NCBI RefSeq assembly: GCF_000526935.1
Contig: NZ_JAHA01000006.1
Coordinates: 372,001 to 436,000, forward strand
Direction: 5' to 3'
DNA: 64,000 nt
DNA from: Butyrivibrio sp. FCS014
GTDB taxonomy: Bacteria; Bacillota; Clostridia; Lachnospirales; Lachnospiraceae
The notes under the pieces are model-generated. The model was not told the DNA's origin, searched no databases, and saw only the letters and a list, made by a program, of their open reading frames with translations. Position 1 is the stretch's first letter. Each line of letters opens with the position of its first letter. The translations under genes were made by a program, and so were the position numbers. This document shows positions 62,119 to 64,000 of the stretch, in pieces.

Positions 62119-63762
62119 ATGCGTTCGCTCAGAACCAGAATAACCGCAACGATGCTCTGTGTGATATTCATTGCTCTTGTGTTCACCACATTGCTGAGTG
62201 CGATTTTCATACGAAGGACCGAGAGTCGAAAAACAGATCAGCTTCTTCTTATGCTCTGTAAGATGGGAGAGCAGAGTCTTGACTACTACTTTGACAGCGT
62301 TCAGGACTCCGTGGACAGGGTATCTTCCTTTGTTGAAGAAGACCTGAAGGATACCAGTGATGAGGAGCTGGAGAAGCATATGCAGCGCGCCAGAGAATAC
62401 TTTGGCATGATGGCTTCAAGGACCAAGGGCGTCCTGACTTACTATTACCGCATAGATCCTTCTGTTTCTTCGAAAGTAAAAGGCTTCTGGTACACGAACC
62501 TCAGCGGAGGAGGCTTTGAAGAACATGAAGTGACGGATATCACCCTTTACGACGTGGATGATACATCAAAGCTGGTCTGGTTCACGGTCCCCAAGCATGA
62601 GGGCAGATCCATCTGGCTTCCGCCTTATATAACAGACAATCTGGATGTGCGCGTTATTTCCTACGACGCTCCCGTTTACTGCAATGGGCAGTTCATCGGA
62701 GTGGTGGGTATAGAGGTTGACTATTCCACCATGGCGCAGGAAGTGGACAGCATACAGTTTTACGACAACGGCTATGCTTTCCTTAGCGGGGCTGACGGCA
62801 AGCTCTTTTACCACCCTCATATAGACGTTACGAGCGCGCCTTCGGATGCAAGCTACGCGATACCCTTTAGCATGGACGGAGACAGCTCTTTTGTCCGGTA
62901 CAGCTATAACGGTGAGAAAAAAGAGGCAGTGTGGCTTCCTTTGAGCAACGGAATGCGCCTGATCGTCTCGGTTCCCGAATCTGAGACCAAGGGAGACTGG
63001 ATCGGGCTTATTCTGAACATCTCCCTGGGCGCTGTTTTGGTGCTGCTGATATCAAGTCTCTTCCTGATGCTTTACACCATGCGCATAACCAAGCCTCTTG
63101 AACAGCTTACTGAGGCGACGGAACAGGTTGAGAAGGGTAATTACGACGTTGACCTTCCTTATAATGAGGATGATGAACTGGGCAGACTTACCGGCTCCTT
63201 TAAAAATCTGTCGGATAACATGAGGGCCCACATCAGCGACCTTAGCGAGCAGGCATTTGTGGATTCTCTCACCCAGGTAAAAAACAAAGCTGCTTTTGCG
63301 AAGATCTCCGATGAACTGCAGCAGCAGATTGATAACGGGGCAAAAGAGACAGAGTTTGCCATTGGGGCTTTTGACTGCGACAGTCTTAAGGAGATAAATG
63401 ACCGCTACGGACACGACAAGGGCGATGAATATCTCAAAAACGCCTGCGCTGCCATAAGCGATGCATTTAAGCGAAGTCCCGTGTTCAGAATGGGCGGAGA
63501 TGAATTCTGTGTTATTTTCAGAAGAGGAGACTATAATCACAGGGGAGAACTCATAAGGCGCTTTGAGAAATCTGTTGAGAAGATCAATGCAGCAGCCAGT
63601 AACCCCTGGGAGAAAGTATGGATATCAAGCGGATTTGCGGAATTTGATCCTGCTTTGGACAAGGGGGTTGCCGATGTGCTTAAACGCGCTGATGAACTTA
63701 TGTATGAAAATAAACGCGAGAGAAAAAAGATTAAACGTGCCGTAACAGGCGATGTGGAGTAA
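62119..63762 (+). CDS. Diguanylate cyclase with extracellular dCache-like sensor
   Basis: 547 residues, GAGGAG site. Membrane helix (about 8-32), extracellular dCache-like region (35-290, WLPPYITDNLDVRVISYD, VVGIEVDYSTMA), second helix (about 294-318), HAMP, coiled linker, and GGDEF domain (about 385-540) with intact MGGDEFCVIF and substrate-binding FDCDSLKEINDRYGHDKGD. No RxxD inhibitory site is seen five residues before GGDEF. Makes c-di-GMP, opposing the EAL protein at 34180. Confidence 0.93.
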   Translation: MRSLRTRITATMLCVIFIALVFTTLLSAIFIRRTESRKTDQLLLMLCKMGEQSLDYYFDSVQDSVDRVSSFVEEDLKDTSDEELEKHMQRAREYFGMMASRTKGVLTYYYRIDPSVSSKVKGFWYTNLSGGGFEEHEVTDITLYDVDDTSKLVWFTVPKHEGRSIWLPPYITDNLDVRVISYDAPVYCNGQFIGVVGIEVDYSTMAQEVDSIQFYDNGYAFLSGADGKLFYHPHIDVTSAPSDASYAIPFSMDGDSSFVRYSYNGEKKEAVWLPLSNGMRLIVSVPESETKGDWIGLILNISLGAVLVLLISSLFLMLYTMRITKPLEQLTEATEQVEKGNYDVDLPYNEDDELGRLTGSFKNLSDNMRAHISDLSEQAFVDSLTQVKNKAAFAKISDELQQQIDNGAKETEFAIGAFDCDSLKEINDRYGHDKGDEYLKNACAAISDAFKRSPVFRMGGDEFCVIFRRGDYNHRGELIRRFEKSVEKINAAASNPWEKVWISSGFAEFDPALDKGVADVLKRADELMYENKRERKKIKRAVTGDVE

Positions 63763-63765
63763 AGC

Positions 63766-64000
63766 ATGATAAAAAGATTCTTTTTCCCAGCGGTTGATAA
63801 TGATGTCAGAGAGCTGATGGATGAAACCAGCACCAGAAATATAGAGAATATTTCTGCTATAGTGGCCATTTTTGAAACACTGACGCTGCTTTACTTTGTC
63901 ATGACCAGGAAGAGCTTTGGAAGTGAAGAATGGGCCAGTATTGCCAGCGTCCTCTTTTGCATAGTTTCCTGTCTGTGCGGGTTCCTTGTAACGAGAGCCA
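63766..64000 (+). CDS. Membrane protein, 3' end outside window
   Basis: 78 codons visible, no stop before the window edge. Starts MIKRFFFPAVDNDVRELMDE 3 bp after the cyclase stop with GGAG upstream. Two hydrophobic segments are seen (about 33-46 and 57-75). The layout suggests the N terminus of a multi-pass membrane sensor, possibly another c-di-GMP or kinase protein, but no domain can be named. Confidence 0.65.
   Translation, partial: MIKRFFFPAVDNDVRELMDETSTRNIENISAIVAIFETLTLLYFVMTRKSFGSEEWASIASVLFCIVSCLCGFLVTRA

Overview
The window looks like a chromosomal segment of a Gram-positive Lachnospiraceae bacterium, most like Butyrivibrio or a close relative. This is inferred from strong AGGAGG-type ribosome sites, Firmicute families (ClpC, MecA, UPF0397-type ECF transporter, YesM/YesN two-component pair, class C sortase pili, EpsC-type serine acetyltransferase), lipoprotein solute-binding proteins and moderate G+C. 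No phage or conjugative module is visible. Three tRNA genes are present.

Layout. 1-2755: end of a hybrid sensor kinase and a response regulator. 2771-9846: nucleotide synthesis (pyrF, pyrE, then purE-purM-purN-purD), with a membrane SH3 protein overlapping purD. 10079-15075: an autoregulated-looking GntR/YtrA repressor, clpC, a small conserved gene and radA. 15264-17629: two secreted transglutaminase-like proteins and a small membrane protein. 17887-21620: an Mgl-type galactose/glucose ABC transporter with a terminator after the binding-protein gene. 21684-23951: a HAD phosphatase, a double-glycine-leader peptide with a zinc ribbon, three 41-bp repeats, and a 560-bp array of 35-bp palindromes. 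24064-31511: YesN/YesM two-component system with two accessory sugar-binding proteins, one fused to an RsiV-like domain; this is probably the sensor for sugars of the Mgl type. 31512-33100: a PD-(D/E)XK nuclease-like gene between about 160-bp direct repeats made of small palindromes. 33242-41571: tRNA-Pro, a c-di-GMP phosphodiesterase, an ECF transporter (S, fused A-A', T), serine acetyltransferase, and a lone flagellar hook gene with a good sigma-D promoter. 41971-52083: a complete sortase-assembled pilus operon with its own signal peptidase, three sorting-signal proteins and two sortases. 52198-58644: mecA, arginase-like protein, two tRNA-Leu genes, phosphoglycolate phosphatase-like protein, a RAYT (REP-associated) transposase with flanking REP palindromes, two GNAT acetyltransferases, a histidine phosphatase and a DUF1349-like protein. 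58730-64000: a chemoreceptor next to an orphan sugar-binding lipoprotein, then a diguanylate cyclase and a membrane protein cut by the window end.

How the genes fit together. ClpC and MecA are partners in regulated proteolysis though 39 kb apart. Sugar uptake (Mgl), sugar sensing (YesMN plus binding proteins) and sugar chemotaxis (MCP plus binding protein) recur. c-di-GMP enzymes, flagellar hook and pili point to control of motility versus attachment. The most unusual material is noncoding: three palindrome families (35-bp CCGACGCAAA units, about 38-bp TTACTG units, and the RAYT-linked AGCAGTCA element) and a 27-bp module shared between two sites 33 kb apart. The direct-repeat-flanked nuclease is the best candidate for an undescribed mobile or defence-like unit, and the 54-bp-period palindrome array is the best candidate for an undescribed structured element.
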